From Gillisella vitis (GTDB taxonomy: Bacteria; Pseudomonadota; Alphaproteobacteria; Rhizobiales; Rhizobiaceae), in contig NZ_JACHLU010000017.1 of NCBI RefSeq assembly GCF_014204625.1, forward strand, positions 1 through 64,000: a stretch of 64,000 nt of DNA, written 5' to 3'. Made by a program: the position numbers and the translations under genes. Below, piece by piece: positions 7,705-17,550 of the stretch; the first letter of the stretch is position 1; every line of letters begins with the position of its first letter. Below the pieces are notes generated by a model. It was not told where the DNA came from and searched no databases. It saw only the letters and a program-made list of their open reading frames with translations.

Positions 7705-9516
7705 ATGCTCGGTAAGATTTCAATAAAAGCAAAACTATTGCTGGTTATCATTGTTCTGGGTTTGCTGTCGGTTGCCGGAATATCGCACATTGCCAGCAGC
7801 TTCAGCACCGCCAACAACACCTATTTGCGCTTCATTGAAAATGAGGCCAATTCCGGCATTCTGGCGGCGCGCGCATCTGCTGGCATGTGGACCGCTGTGA
7901 ATGCGCTGGGCCGGGTGGCGATCAACAAGGCTGGCACGCCGGAGTTTGATGAAGCAAAGGCAGCCTTCACCCGCAATGTGGATGGTGCGCTGGACAGGCT
8001 GAATACGGTGGCCAAGTCGGTGCCGCAAACAGCCCCCAATGTTGAGCAGTTGCGTGGCTATTCCGAACAGTACAGGGACCATTTCAATAAGATTGTCACC
8101 TTGAAGCAGGATGGCAAGGATGCCGAAGCGATTGAGCTGTTCAAGTCTCTTGACAAGCTGGCACAAGAATTTTCCAGTAAATCTGGTGCAACCAATGCAT
8201 TTTTGACAACCCTCTTGAATGAGGGTGGCAAAAAGATTGGCGCAGAAACATCGACAACCATCACCACGACGATAACGATCCTGGTCCTATGCTTTATCAT
8301 CGTTCTGGGGCTTGGTTTTTACATTGCCACCGTGGGAATCAGCAAACCGATGGAAACCCTGCGCAAGCGGATGGCATCTTTGGCCAATGGCGAGCTGGAT
8401 GCTGCCATTGAAGGTGGTGATCGTAGCGACGAAATTGGTGCCATGGCTCAGACCGTGGTGGTGTTCCGCGATAACGCCCTTGAGCGTCGCCGTTTGCAGG
8501 CTGAAGCGGAAGTCACCCGCCAGCAGAGCGATGCTGAGCGCAGTGAACGTGAGGGCCAGAAGGCCCGTGCTGCCGCTGACATGCAGCAGGTTGTTTCGCT
8601 TTTGGCCGGTGGCCTGCGCCAACTGGCAGCTGGCGATCTGACTCATCAGATTACCACGCCTTTCTCCTCTGACCTGGATGGCCTGCGTCATGATTTCAAC
8701 GAGGCCATTGGCAAGCTGAACGAAGCCCTGTCACGGGTTGGCGACAATGCCCAGACCATCATGGCAAATTCCAATGAAGCCCGCTCAAGCAGCGATGATC
8801 TGTCCAAGCGCACCGAGCAGCAGGCCGCCGCCGTTGAGGAAACAGCCGCCGCTCTGGAGCAGATCACCACAACTGTACGCGATGGGGCAAAGCGGGCCGA
8901 AGAAGCGCGGCACCTGATGACCTCGACTGGCGAGGATGCCCGCAATTCGGGTCAGGTGGTGCGCTCTGCTGTTGAAGCCATGCACGCCATTGAAGCCTCG
9001 TCTTCGGAAATCTCCAATATCATTGGGGTGATTGACGAGATCGCCTTCCAGACCAACCTTCTGGCCCTCAACGCAGGCGTTGAAGCCGCAAGAGCCGGTG
9101 AAGCAGGCAAGGGCTTTGCCGTGGTGGCTCAGGAAGTGCGCGAACTGGCGCAACGCTCTGCCAATGCTGCCCGCGAAATCAAAAGCCTGATCAACACCTC
9201 CAGCACACAGGTTGCCAATGGCGTCACGCTTGTGGTCAGCACCGGCGAGGCTCTGGATGCCATTGTCCATCGGGTTCAGGATGTGACAAAGCATGTGCAG
9301 GGCATTGCCGATGCCTATCGTGAGCAATCACTGGGGCTTCAGGAAATCAACACGGCCATCAACAGCCTTGATCAGGGCACCCAGCAAAATGCGGCCATGG
9401 CCGAAGAAGCCACCGCCAATGCTCACAATCTGGCCACAAGCGCCGAGTCGCTGCTGCAATTGCTGGCACGGTTTCAGTTGGCGCAGACAGTGCAGCAGCG
9501 TCGCTACGCCGCCTGA
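7705..9516 (+). CDS. Methyl-accepting chemotaxis protein
   Basis: A membrane chemoreceptor of about 603 aa. TM1 is near the N-terminus (ISIKAKLLLVIIVLGLLSVA), followed by a periplasmic helical region of about 165 residues that resembles a four-helix-bundle sensor. TM2 comes at ILVLCFIIVLGLGFYIATV, then HAMP (KPMETLRKRMASLANGELD), a second short HAMP-like linker and the signalling domain with the conserved hairpin tip ([20 protein letters not shown]). The C-terminus lacks a CheR-tethering pentapeptide. ATG 7705 is preferred because GGGG sits six bases upstream; in-frame ATGs exist at 7699 and 7654. It is monocistronic, between repeat-rich gaps. The ligand is unknown. Confidence 0.92.
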   Translation: MLGKISIKAKLLLVIIVLGLLSVAGISHIASSFSTANNTYLRFIENEANSGILAARASAGMWTAVNALGRVAINKAGTPEFDEAKAAFTRNVDGALDRLNTVAKSVPQTAPNVEQLRGYSEQYRDHFNKIVTLKQDGKDAEAIELFKSLDKLAQEFSSKSGATNAFLTTLLNEGGKKIGAETSTTITTTITILVLCFIIVLGLGFYIATVGISKPMETLRKRMASLANGELDAAIEGGDRSDEIGAMAQTVVVFRDNALERRRLQAEAEVTRQQSDAERSEREGQKARAAADMQQVVSLLAGGLRQLAAGDLTHQITTPFSSDLDGLRHDFNEAIGKLNEALSRVGDNAQTIMANSNEARSSSDDLSKRTEQQAAAVEETAAALEQITTTVRDGAKRAEEARHLMTSTGEDARNSGQVVRSAVEAMHAIEASSSEISNIIGVIDEIAFQTNLLALNAGVEAARAGEAGKGFAVVAQEVRELAQRSANAAREIKSLINTSSTQVANGVTLVVSTGEALDAIVHRVQDVTKHVQGIADAYREQSLGLQEINTAINSLDQGTQQNAAMAEEATANAHNLATSAESLLQLLARFQLAQTVQQRRYAA

Positions 9517-9526
9517 GCCCACAATG

Positions 9527-9561
9527 TGTCAGGGAAACGTGGACACCCCGTTTCCCTGACA
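9527..9561 (+). terminator. Hairpin downstream of chemoreceptor
   Basis: Perfect 13-bp stem TGTCAGGGAAACG/CGTTTCCCTGACA with a nine-base loop, eleven bases after the stop codon. The arm is the same TTTCCCTGACA end found in the MITE-like elements at 35230 and 28839, so this terminator may derive from such an element. No strong T tract follows. Confidence 0.45.
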
Positions 9562-9582
9562 ATCGTTGACTGAGAGACACGA

Positions 9583-9686
9583 TAGAGCATCGTGCCGAAA
9601 ATCGGAATCGGCACGATGCTCTAGATTCTTGTTTTCGCATCGGATTTTTCCGAAAACCGGTTCCCGCTTTTCGGTCCGATGCTGTA
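9583..9686. repeat. Palindromic intergenic repeat, family 2
   Basis: A 104-bp unit opening with a 16-bp perfect stem TAGAGCATCGTGCCGA (9583-9598) paired with 9608-9623, then TTTTCGCATCGGA and an AAACCGGTT core, closing with CCGATGCTGTA. The reverse complement of nearly the whole unit recurs at 28538-28641 upstream of an L,D-transpeptidase gene. It lies between the convergent ends of the chemoreceptor and ROK regulator genes. Confidence 0.65.
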
Positions 9687-9697
9687 GCGCAATGGCG

Positions 9698-10903
9698 CTA
9701 TCCGCCTCCGGCAACGAGCTTGTGATCAATGGCTTTGAGTGCCCGGTCCAGATGCCCCTCATACACCAATGTCGTCTCTTCCGGGACAATGTCGATGCTC
9801 GGCACTCCGTTCAGTTGCACCTGCAAACCAGAGTTCAGCCCGTCATGCAGCCCGCGGCTGAGCAAATCATAATAGCGGGTGCCCGGCCCCGTAATCATCA
9901 CCGGCATGGTTTCATGCAGGCTGAACACCCGTGATAGCCCCTGCCCCAAGGCCAGACCCGCCTGCCGAAAGGCGTATTGAGCCATGCGATTGCCCTGACG
10001 GGCCGATTGGGCAATGCGGTCCATCTCCGGCAAAGGCACAAATCTGGCCGGAATCGTATCGGGCGGCACTTCAAAAGCCATCCGCAAAATACCATAAAAA
10101 CCCGCAGATGCCTCGATGCAACCGCGCGACCCGCAACGGCACAGCTTGTTATCATCCATATTCAGCATATGGCCAAAATTCGGAGCCCTGATCTCCACAT
10201 CCCCATCAACACTGGGGCGCACAATGCCCAGACCAATGCTGTGGCCCAGAGACAGCGCAATCAATCCGTTGAAACTCTGCCCCTCCCCACCAAAACGTGC
10301 CGCAAGACCATGGGCAACCAGCAGGGTCTCATTGCTGATCATCAGCTCTGCCTTGGGAAAGGCTGCCAGAGGAATTTTAAAATCAACCGGCTGTGCACCA
10401 AACACCGGCGACCACACCAGACGCAAGCCTTCCGCATCCACAATACCCTTGCTGCTGACGGACAGCACGGCCAGCAAGGCCGGATCGAGTTTTGAACGAT
10501 CCGTCAAGCGGAGCAAGGCACGGGTAAAATCCTGTTCAAACTGCTTGGGCGTGGCCGTCAGCACCCGTGGCTCATCAAAGCGATCCATCAGCGTGCCACG
10601 ATAATCTGACAGGGCATAGCGCACATTATCCGATGAAATCTGCACCGACATCGCATAGGCAAAACCGCGTCTGCGTGAAAACAGCACCCGTGGACGTCCC
10701 CGCGCTGGCCCCGTCTGCGGCTCATGCCGCTCAATCACACCAGCCTGCTCCAGATCATTGGTGATGGCCGTCACCGTTGCCGAGGCAAGCCCGGTCAGTT
10801 CCGATAAATCGGTATGCGACAAGGCCTCCTGACGGCGCAACGCCGATAGCACCAGCGCCGAATTATGTCGGCGCACCTTGTCACTGCTCGATTTTGTCAA
10901 CAT
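9698..10903 (-). CDS. xylR: ROK-family transcriptional regulator, likely of the xylose operon
   Basis: A 401-aa ROK (repressor/ORF/kinase) protein. The N-terminal winged helix-turn-helix spans about residues 10-70 (ALSHTDLSELTGLASATVTA), followed by a sugar-kinase-like domain with the ROK zinc-site cysteines (CRCGSRGCIE, around residue 245). In the regulator the domain binds a sugar effector rather than phosphorylating it. ATG 10903 is chosen because the family N-terminus (SSDKVRRHNSALVL) follows directly; the longer open frame covers intergenic DNA. It is transcribed divergently from xylF, with a palindrome between them at 11025-11045. By context it is the xylose-responsive repressor, commonly named XylR in alphaproteobacteria. 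Confidence 0.82.
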   Translation of the reverse strand: MLTKSSSDKVRRHNSALVLSALRRQEALSHTDLSELTGLASATVTAITNDLEQAGVIERHEPQTGPARGRPRVLFSRRRGFAYAMSVQISSDNVRYALSDYRGTLMDRFDEPRVLTATPKQFEQDFTRALLRLTDRSKLDPALLAVLSVSSKGIVDAEGLRLVWSPVFGAQPVDFKIPLAAFPKAELMISNETLLVAHGLAARFGGEGQSFNGLIALSLGHSIGLGIVRPSVDGDVEIRAPNFGHMLNMDDNKLCRCGSRGCIEASAGFYGILRMAFEVPPDTIPARFVPLPEMDRIAQSARQGNRMAQYAFRQAGLALGQGLSRVFSLHETMPVMITGPGTRYYDLLSRGLHDGLNSGLQVQLNGVPSIDIVPEETTLVYEGHLDRALKAIDHKLVAGGG

Positions 10904-11024
10904 CGGCAGATCCCGCCTTCTTACGTGAATGAGGAGCACATGCCCCTCCCAAAGCATGTGCCCCGCCGTCAGCGCAAGCCGCTTTTCAGCGACGGTTGAC
11001 AGGCTGACTTTCTTCTGCCAGTTA

Positions 11025-11045
11025 TTTTCTCGACTGTCGAGAAAA
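11025..11045. promoter_or_regulatory. Palindromic operator of the xylose operon
   Basis: Perfect inverted repeat with nine-base arms TTTTCTCGA and TCGAGAAAA around a three-base centre, about 100 bp upstream of xylF and 120 bp upstream of the divergent ROK regulator. Length and symmetry fit a ROK dimer site; assignment to this regulator is by position. Confidence 0.6.
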
Positions 11046-11146
11046 ACATCATCGGACGCGCTTCCAATGGTCTCGAGAGTTTTGCGGTGGTGTGGTGGCG
11101 GACGAGGAGGTCTGCCCGCACCGCCTTCATTTTGGGGAGGTTTAAA

Positions 11147-12187
11147 ATGAAATCCGTCTTGAAGCTGATGGCCTGCGTTGCTGTCATCACATCCGTTCAT
11201 GCTCCATCCTACGCCAAGGATCTGATTGTTGGCGTGTCGTGGTCCAACTTTCAGGAAGAACGCTGGAAGACCGATGAAGCGGCCATTAAAGAGTCGTTGA
11301 AGGCCCATGGTGCCAAGTATATCTCGGCCGATGCCCAGACCTCGGCTGCCAAGCAGCTCACCGATATTGAAAGCCTGATTGCGCAGGGTGCCAACGCCCT
11401 GATCGTGCTGGCGCAGGATTCCAGCGCCATTGGCCCGGCGATTGAAAAGGCCACCGCTGAAGGCATTCCGGTGGTGGGCTATGACCGCCTGATCGAAAAC
11501 CCCAACACCTATTACATCACCTTCGACAACAAGGAAGTTGGCCGCTTGCAGGCGAAGGAAGTGATGAAGGTGAAGCCCACCGGCAATTACGTGTTCATCA
11601 AGGGCGGCTCGACTGACCCGAATGCGGATTTCGTGTTCTCCGGCCAGATGGATGTTTTGAAAGACGCCATTGCCGCTGGCAAGATCAAGAATGTCGGCGA
11701 AGCCTATACCGACGGCTGGAAGCCGGAAATTGCCCAGAAAAACATGGAGCAGTTTCTGACCGCCAACAACAACAAGGTTGATGCGGTGGTCTCGTCCAAC
11801 GACGGCATGGCCGGTGGCGTGGTGGCTGCCCTTGAAGCACAGGGCCTTGCCGGTTCTGTTCCTGTGTCCGGTCAGGATGGTGACAAGGCAGCGCTGAACC
11901 GCGTGGCACTTGGCACGCAGACCGTCTCAGTCTGGAAAGACAGCCGTATGCTGGGCAAAAAAGCCGGCGACGTGGCCGTCGAGCTCGCCAAGGGCAAGAA
12001 GATGAGCGAAATTCCCGGCACCACCAAGTTCAAGGGCGGCTCCAAGGGTGTGGAAATGGAATCGCAATTCCTGATGCCGCAGGCGATTACCAAGGACAAT
12101 CTCAATGTTGTTCTCGATGCCAAGTGGATCAGCAAAAGCGAGCTGTGCCAGGGCGTGAAGGCTGGCACCGTGGCGGTGTGCAAGTAA
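11147..12187 (+). CDS. xylF: D-xylose ABC transporter substrate-binding protein
   Basis: A 346-aa periplasmic sugar-binding protein of the XylF/RbsB class (Peripla_BP_4). A signal peptide is visible ([19 protein letters not shown], cut before KDLIVGVSW). XylF-like segments are [56 protein letters not shown] and [13 protein letters not shown], with Trp, Arg and Asp residues typical of the pentose pocket. GGGGAGG six bases before ATG 11147 sets the start. It is first gene of xylF-xylH-xylG, separated from xylH by 250 bp that hold a palindromic repeat. Expression probably responds to the divergent ROK protein. Confidence 0.9.
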   Translation: MKSVLKLMACVAVITSVHAPSYAKDLIVGVSWSNFQEERWKTDEAAIKESLKAHGAKYISADAQTSAAKQLTDIESLIAQGANALIVLAQDSSAIGPAIEKATAEGIPVVGYDRLIENPNTYYITFDNKEVGRLQAKEVMKVKPTGNYVFIKGGSTDPNADFVFSGQMDVLKDAIAAGKIKNVGEAYTDGWKPEIAQKNMEQFLTANNNKVDAVVSSNDGMAGGVVAALEAQGLAGSVPVSGQDGDKAALNRVALGTQTVSVWKDSRMLGKKAGDVAVELAKGKKMSEIPGTTKFKGGSKGVEMESQFLMPQAITKDNLNVVLDAKWISKSELCQGVKAGTVAVCK

Positions 12188-12216
12188 CAGAACCATAACG
12201 GCAAAGCTCATAGCCT

Positions 12217-12375
12217 ACCCCCTCATCTCCCTGCCGGGATATTCTCCCCGGCGGGGAGAAGAGACTGAGCAGCAACCGCTTTATTCCCTATGGCCATTCG
12301 CGGTTGTGATGACCGGCTAAAGCGATCTGCCTTCTCCCCAGCGGGGAGAAGGTGGCGGCAGCCGGATGAGGGGGT
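12217..12375. repeat. Inverted-repeat element between xylF and xylH (family 3)
   Basis: A 159-bp unit bounded by perfect 11-bp inverted ends ACCCCCTCATC/GATGAGGGGGT, with two internal palindromes built on CTCCCC-GGGGAG (near 12241-12262 and 12332-12351). Similar units lie at 42773-42957 and 55155-55332. Its strong stems between the binding-protein and permease genes could lower downstream expression. Confidence 0.65.
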
Positions 12376-12436
12376 GGCGAAGCCGCTGTCCATAAAACAG
12401 GTACCTCGTCAAAGGTCATAGAGGAGTATCCGATCC

Positions 12437-13750
12437 ATGGTGGATCACACAATCAGCGCAACACACAACAACGCCCGGCCCGCAAAGGCCAATGCCTGGC
12501 GACGGTTTCTGAGCGCCACCGAAATTGACACCCGGTTGATGGGCATGGTGATCGCGCTGTTGATCATCTGGGTTGGCTTCAATCTTCTCTCCGATGGCCT
12601 GTTTCTGACGCCGCGCAATCTGTGGAACCTGTCGGTGCAGGCGGCCTCTGTCTCCGTCATGGCCACTGGCATGGTGCTGGTGATTGTTACCCGCAACATC
12701 GACCTTTCTGTCGGCTCCATTCTCGGCTTTGTCGGGATGATGATGGCGGTAACGCAAACCAAATTTCTGCCCGCGCTGCTCGGCTATGACCATCCGCTGA
12801 TGTGGATGCTGGCGCTGGCGTTTGGCATTCTCATCGGGGCTGCCATTGGCGCGTTTCAGGGTGCCATCATTGCCTTTATGAATGTGCCATCTTTCATTGT
12901 CACACTGGGCGGGTTGCTGGTATGGCGCGGCTGTGCGTGGATGGTCACCAGTGGCGCAACAGTGGCTCCGATGGATACCCGCTTTCGCCTGATGGGCGGC
13001 GGCGCGGATGGCTCGATTGGGGCCACGGCAAGCTGGGTTGTCGGCGCCATTGCCTGCATGTTTATCGTGCTGTCGATCCTGCATTCACGCAAGCAGCGCA
13101 AACGCTTTGGCTTTCCGCTGAAGCCCGTCTGGGCCGAATATTTCATGGGCGTGATTGGCTGCGGGGCCGTGCTGGGTGCGGTGAATGTGCTCAACAGCTA
13201 TTACATGCCGGTCAATCTGGCCCGCAAATATGCCGAAGCGAATAATATCGCATGGCCCGATGGCGGGCTGGATATTTCATTGGGCATTGCCATTCCGGTA
13301 CTCATTGCACTGGGCATTGCGCTGGTGATGAATTTCATTACCAACCGCACCCGGTTTGGCCGCTATGTGTTTGCCATCGGTGGCAACCCGGAAGCCGCAG
13401 AGCTTGCGGGCATCAAGACCCGCTGGGTGACGGTGCGGATTTTTGCGCTGATGGGTGCGCTCTGCGCCATTGCTGCCGCCATTTCCACTGCACGCCTCAA
13501 TGCCGCCACCAATGCGCAAGGCACACTGGATGAGCTTTACACCATTGCCGCCGCCGTGATTGGCGGCACATCACTGGCCGGTGGGGCTGGCACGATTGTC
13601 GGGGCCATTCTGGGAGCCATTGTCATGCAATCGCTCAATTCCGGCATGGTGCTGCTGGGCATGGATACGCCCTTGCAGAGCATTGTAATTGGTATCGTTC
13701 TGGTTGTTGCAGTGTGGCTGGACACGGTTTACCGCGCCCGCACCCGCTAA
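12437..13750 (+). CDS. xylH: Xylose ABC transporter permease
   Basis: A 437-aa inner-membrane permease of the BPD_transp_2 (ribose/xylose) family, with about ten or more hydrophobic segments starting at GMVIALLIIWVGFNLL. Characteristic segments are ATGMVLVIVTRNIDLSVGS and FAIGGNPEAAELAGIK, with IAAAVIGGTSLAGGAGT near the C-terminus; the last two contact the ATPase. The length, longer than RbsC (about 320 aa), matches XylH-type permeases, which carry an extra loop (here around PVWAEYFMGVIGC to YAEANNIAWPDGG). ATG 12437 has GAGGAG ten bases upstream. It is second gene of the operon, 18 bp before xylG. Confidence 0.9.
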   Translation: MVDHTISATHNNARPAKANAWRRFLSATEIDTRLMGMVIALLIIWVGFNLLSDGLFLTPRNLWNLSVQAASVSVMATGMVLVIVTRNIDLSVGSILGFVGMMMAVTQTKFLPALLGYDHPLMWMLALAFGILIGAAIGAFQGAIIAFMNVPSFIVTLGGLLVWRGCAWMVTSGATVAPMDTRFRLMGGGADGSIGATASWVVGAIACMFIVLSILHSRKQRKRFGFPLKPVWAEYFMGVIGCGAVLGAVNVLNSYYMPVNLARKYAEANNIAWPDGGLDISLGIAIPVLIALGIALVMNFITNRTRFGRYVFAIGGNPEAAELAGIKTRWVTVRIFALMGALCAIAAAISTARLNAATNAQGTLDELYTIAAAVIGGTSLAGGAGTIVGAILGAIVMQSLNSGMVLLGMDTPLQSIVIGIVLVVAVWLDTVYRARTR

Positions 13751-13768
13751 CACAGAGGAGTAGACGTT

Positions 13769-14554
13769 ATGACACACCAAAACACGCCTCTGGTGGAAAT
13801 GAAGAATATTTCCATCTCGTTTGGCGGTATCCACGCCGTGGATGATGCCTCCGTGGATCTGTTTCCCGGCGAAGTCGTGGCCCTGCTGGGTCACAATGGT
13901 GCGGGCAAATCCACGCTGATCAAGATTCTCTCCGGTGCCTATAAGCGCGATGGCGGTGAAATCCTGATCAACGGCAAGGCCGCAGACATCAACAACCCGC
14001 GCGATGCAAAGCATTACGGTATCGAGACGATTTATCAGACCCTGGCCGTTGCCGATAATGTCGATGCCGCCGCCAATCTCTATCTGGGCCGCGAGCTGCA
14101 AACCCCGTGGGGCACGCTGGATGATGTGGCCATGGAGGCCAAGGCCCGTGAAGTGATGGGACGGTTGAACCCGAATTTCCAGCGCTTCAAGGAGCCGGTC
14201 AAGGCGCTCTCCGGTGGTCAACGCCAATCGGTGGCCATTGCCCGCGCCATTTTGTTTGATGCCCGCATTCTGATCATGGACGAGCCAACCGCCGCCCTCG
14301 GCCCGCAGGAAACCGCGCAGGTGGGCGAGTTGATCTTGCAGCTCAAGAAGGAAGGCATCGGCATTTTCCTGATCAGCCACGATATTCACGATGTGTTTGA
14401 TCTGGCCGACCGGGTGTTTGTGATGAAAAACGGCAAGGTCGTTGGCCACGCCAAAACCGGCGACGTGACCAAGGATGAAGTGCTGGGCATGATCATCATG
14501 GGCAAAGTGCCACCGGGCGCCGTGGCCGGACCCGGTGCCATGCAGGTTGCCTGA
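13769..14554 (+). CDS. xylG: Xylose ABC transporter ATP-binding protein, single domain
   Basis: A 261-aa ATPase with Walker [10 protein letters not shown] (about residues 43-51), signature LSGGQRQS, Walker [13 protein letters not shown] and switch His in LISHDIHDV. The classical XylG of enterobacteria is about 510 aa with two fused nucleotide-binding domains; here there is only one, so two copies must pair in the transporter. Position directly after xylH and the sugar-type sequence ([20 protein letters not shown]) support the role. It ends seven bases from the end of the convergent uppP gene. Confidence 0.87.
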   Translation: MTHQNTPLVEMKNISISFGGIHAVDDASVDLFPGEVVALLGHNGAGKSTLIKILSGAYKRDGGEILINGKAADINNPRDAKHYGIETIYQTLAVADNVDAAANLYLGRELQTPWGTLDDVAMEAKAREVMGRLNPNFQRFKEPVKALSGGQRQSVAIARAILFDARILIMDEPTAALGPQETAQVGELILQLKKEGIGIFLISHDIHDVFDLADRVFVMKNGKVVGHAKTGDVTKDEVLGMIIMGKVPPGAVAGPGAMQVA

Positions 14555-14560
14555 CCGTAT

Positions 14561-15433
14561 TTACGCCGCAGCGCTCGTCGCTGCGGCGGCAATCAGCACA
14601 AAACCGAGCAAAATACGGTAGATCACAAACGGCCAGGTGGAAAAGCGCTCCAGAAACCGCATCAATCCCCAGATGGCGATGAGCGAGGAGATGCCCCCGG
14701 CAATCAGGCCGACGCTGAGCAGCGCCCAGCCATGGGCATCGAGTGAGAGTTTATGCAGCTCCCAGATTTCTTTTAAGCCAGCCAGCACAATAGCAGGCAG
14801 GCCCAGCAGAAAGGAAAAGCGCGCCGCTTCCTCGCGCTTGAAGCCCAGGGCCAGTGCTGCCGTTATGGTGGCACCAGAGCGGGACACGCCGGGAATGAGG
14901 GCTGCGGCCTGCGCAAGACCCACCAAAAGAATATCCAGTGGGCGAATACTGGGCAGGTTGCGGCGATGTCTGGCCATCAGCTCGGTTGCCGCCAAAAGCC
15001 CACCCATGACAAGACAGGCAATGCCCACGGCCCACAGGCTGCGCAGTGGAGAATCACAGCTATTCAGGCTATGCGACAGGGCAAGACCAGCAATGACAAT
15101 CGGAATGGTGCCAATGCAGATCCACAGCACCAGCTGGAAGCTGAAATCATTATAATCGCGCCGCTTCAAAGCACGTATAGAACCGTTTGCAAGGCCAAAA
15201 ATATCGCGCCAGAAATAGCTGACAACGCCGACAAGAGCGGCCATCTGCATGGCGGCGGAAAAGGCAGCGCCCGGATCGGGCCAGCCCAGCAGCGCAGGCA
15301 CCACCCGCATATGGGCCGAGGATGACACCGGCACCAGCTCGGTAATGCCCTGCACCACCCCCAGAAACGCCGTTTCCATAAAACTCAAATCAAGAAAACC
15401 CGTTGCCGAGCCAACCCCGCATACGTCCGCCAT
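14561..15433 (-). CDS. uppP: Undecaprenyl-diphosphatase (BacA/UppP family)
   Basis: A 290-aa integral membrane phosphatase that dephosphorylates undecaprenyl diphosphate to recycle the lipid carrier for peptidoglycan and O-antigen synthesis. Both family signatures are present: [13 protein letters not shown] near residues 29-41, with the catalytic Glu and Ser residues, and [10 protein letters not shown] around 170-179. There are about eight hydrophobic segments. ATG 15433 has GAGGTG six bases upstream. It is convergent with xylG and divergent from the chemoreceptor at 15698, so it is probably a stand-alone gene. Confidence 0.94.
   Translation of the reverse strand: MADVCGVGSATGFLDLSFMETAFLGVVQGITELVPVSSSAHMRVVPALLGWPDPGAAFSAAMQMAALVGVVSYFWRDIFGLANGSIRALKRRDYNDFSFQLVLWICIGTIPIVIAGLALSHSLNSCDSPLRSLWAVGIACLVMGGLLAATELMARHRRNLPSIRPLDILLVGLAQAAALIPGVSRSGATITAALALGFKREEAARFSFLLGLPAIVLAGLKEIWELHKLSLDAHGWALLSVGLIAGGISSLIAIWGLMRFLERFSTWPFVIYRILLGFVLIAAAATSAAA
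14565..14587. terminator. Hairpin between convergent xylG and uppP
   Basis: Nine-bp perfect stem GCCGCAGCG/CGCTGCGGC with a five-base loop, eleven bases past the xylG stop and within the last codons of uppP. It could serve the xylG side; no T tract is present. Confidence 0.35.
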
Positions 15434-15697
15434 TTGATCACCTCATAACCATCTGTGATGGTTTGAAACTTTCATCGTGGCGGAAGGAAGACAGCAACTC
15501 AACTGACCGTGAATGATGGGGGGCATCGGCATTTATTCAACATCAGCACCGCTTGAATCGTACCGACAATCGAAACCGCCACCTCACAAAAGCTAGACAA
15601 GAATTAGCATTTATTAAATAATATCTCAATAAAATAAAAAATGACAAAACAATGTCTCATGTCTGCTGCGGCGCGGTACCATCTTCTGGAGTTTGTG

Positions 15698-17512
15698 ATG
15701 CGCGTTTCTCTTGGTCAACTTCTAACCACGCTGTTTGCGGTTATTCTCCTGGTTGTTATTGGCCAGGGTCTTTATGCAATCGCCTCCCTGAATACGATAT
15801 TGGATGGAACCCGCCAGATTGTTGATAAGCGCGTGCCCTCGTTCATCCTGATGGGGCAGATCAATGCCGATCTGGGTGACATACGCATTGCGCAAAGCAA
15901 CTATCGCAGTGCAGAACCCGCCCAAAAGGCAGAATTTGCTGCCGCCTTGGTGAAAGCCAATGAAGCGCTTGCCAAAAATCGAAAAGAATACGAGCCTCTG
16001 ATCGTCGATAAAGAAGATCAGGCGCTTTACGACACCTTCTCAAAGGATTGGGCCAGGGCTGAGCAATTGTGGCAGAACGTCAAGACCATGGTTGATAATG
16101 GTCGCGCTGAGGAGGCAAGAGACCTGTTTTTTGGTGATGCCATGGCCGCTTACAACAAAGCCGGTGATGATATTCAGGCCGCCGTTGACGACCTTGCCGA
16201 AAACGCCAAGGATGAAGGCGCAGCTGCGGCACAGCAGATCTCTCTGGCCATCACCGTCACCTATGGCGCGCTTGCTCTTGCTCTTTTCATTGGAGTGAGC
16301 GCCGCCCTGACCAATAACGTCAGGGTTGTGCGCCCCTTGAAGGGCATCACACACAATATGCGCATCCTGTCGTCTGGCGACACCAGCAACGAGGTGCCCT
16401 ACAAGAGCCGCAAGGATGAAATTGGCGCGATGGCGGCCGCCCTTCAGGTGTTCAAGGATGGTATTCTGCACAGCCGTATGCTGGAAGCCGAAGCCGAAAA
16501 CGCCCGCCAGAAGGCCGAATCTGACAAGCTACGCCTGCAACAGGAGGCAGAAGCGGCAGCACAAAAGAAATTGCAGGAAGCCACCGCTGGCCTTGCGGCC
16601 GGTCTGAAGCGTCTGGCCGATGGCGATCTCGCGTTTGAACTGACAGAACCTTTTGCCCCGGAATTTGATGCCCTGCGTGTTGATCTCAACAGCGCGGTAG
16701 CCCAATTGGGCAGCACGATTGCAACAGTTGCCACAGCTGCAAACGCGATCAACGACGGTTCGCGCGAAGTCAGCCAGAGCGCGAACGATCTTTCCAGGCG
16801 TACGGAACAGCAGGCGGCGTCTCTGGAAGAAACCGCTGCTGCCCTTGATCAGATCACGGTCAATGTCACCAATTCGTCGCGCCGTGTGGAAGAGGCGCGC
16901 GGTGTGGCGAAAGAGGCCAATGGCAGTGCTGTGCGCTCTGGCCATGTGGTGCAGGAAGCCATCAACGCCATGCAACGCATCGAGCATTCCTCCAACCAGA
17001 TTTCCAACATCATCACCGTGATTGACGAGATTGCCTTCCAGACCAATCTGCTGGCCTTGAATGCCGGTGTTGAAGCCGCCCGCGCAGGTGAAGCAGGCCG
17101 CGGCTTTGCCGTGGTTGCAACGGAAGTGCGCGAACTGTCACAACGCTCTGCCAAGGCGGCCCGCGAAATCAAGGAGTTGATCAACAAATCCAGTGAGGAG
17201 GTCGAAAGCGGTGTTCGTCAGGTGCAAGAGACCGGCGATGTGCTCAAATCCATCGAACAGCATGTCATCACCATCAATGGTCTGATGGAGGCCATCGCCA
17301 CCTCGGCGCGTGAACAATCGGTTGGCCTGTCGGAAGTCAACACCGCCGTCAACCAGATGGATCAGGTGACCCAGCAAAATGCTGCGATGGTGGAAGAAAC
17401 CAGCGCCGCCAGCGCAAGCCTTGCTCAGGAGAGCGTACGCCTCCAACAGCTTGTGACCCGCTTCATGGTGCCGGGCGGCCAGAGACAATCCGAGACCCGG
17501 CGGGCTGCATAA
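15698..17512 (+). CDS. Methyl-accepting chemotaxis protein
   Basis: A chemoreceptor of about 604 aa: TM1 ([22 protein letters not shown]), then a four-helix-bundle-type periplasmic domain of about 150 residues containing [17 protein letters not shown]2 follows ([20 protein letters not shown]), then HAMP ([19 protein letters not shown]), a coiled coil rich in A/E/K/Q, and a signalling domain with the tip [20 protein letters not shown]. Start ATG 15698 has GGAG six bases upstream. Composition of the sensor region is of the 4HB_MCP class, which often binds small molecules or partner proteins. No CheR-tethering motif at the C-terminus (ends RRAA). Single gene between uppP and the HerA-like ATPase. 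Confidence 0.92.
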   Translation: MRVSLGQLLTTLFAVILLVVIGQGLYAIASLNTILDGTRQIVDKRVPSFILMGQINADLGDIRIAQSNYRSAEPAQKAEFAAALVKANEALAKNRKEYEPLIVDKEDQALYDTFSKDWARAEQLWQNVKTMVDNGRAEEARDLFFGDAMAAYNKAGDDIQAAVDDLAENAKDEGAAAAQQISLAITVTYGALALALFIGVSAALTNNVRVVRPLKGITHNMRILSSGDTSNEVPYKSRKDEIGAMAAALQVFKDGILHSRMLEAEAENARQKAESDKLRLQQEAEAAAQKKLQEATAGLAAGLKRLADGDLAFELTEPFAPEFDALRVDLNSAVAQLGSTIATVATAANAINDGSREVSQSANDLSRRTEQQAASLEETAAALDQITVNVTNSSRRVEEARGVAKEANGSAVRSGHVVQEAINAMQRIEHSSNQISNIITVIDEIAFQTNLLALNAGVEAARAGEAGRGFAVVATEVRELSQRSAKAAREIKELINKSSEEVESGVRQVQETGDVLKSIEQHVITINGLMEAIATSAREQSVGLSEVNTAVNQMDQVTQQNAAMVEETSAASASLAQESVRLQQLVTRFMVPGGQRQSETRRAA

Positions 17513-17550
17513 TTGAACGGCAATTTTGTGCGTTTCCAGTGCTCATGGAC

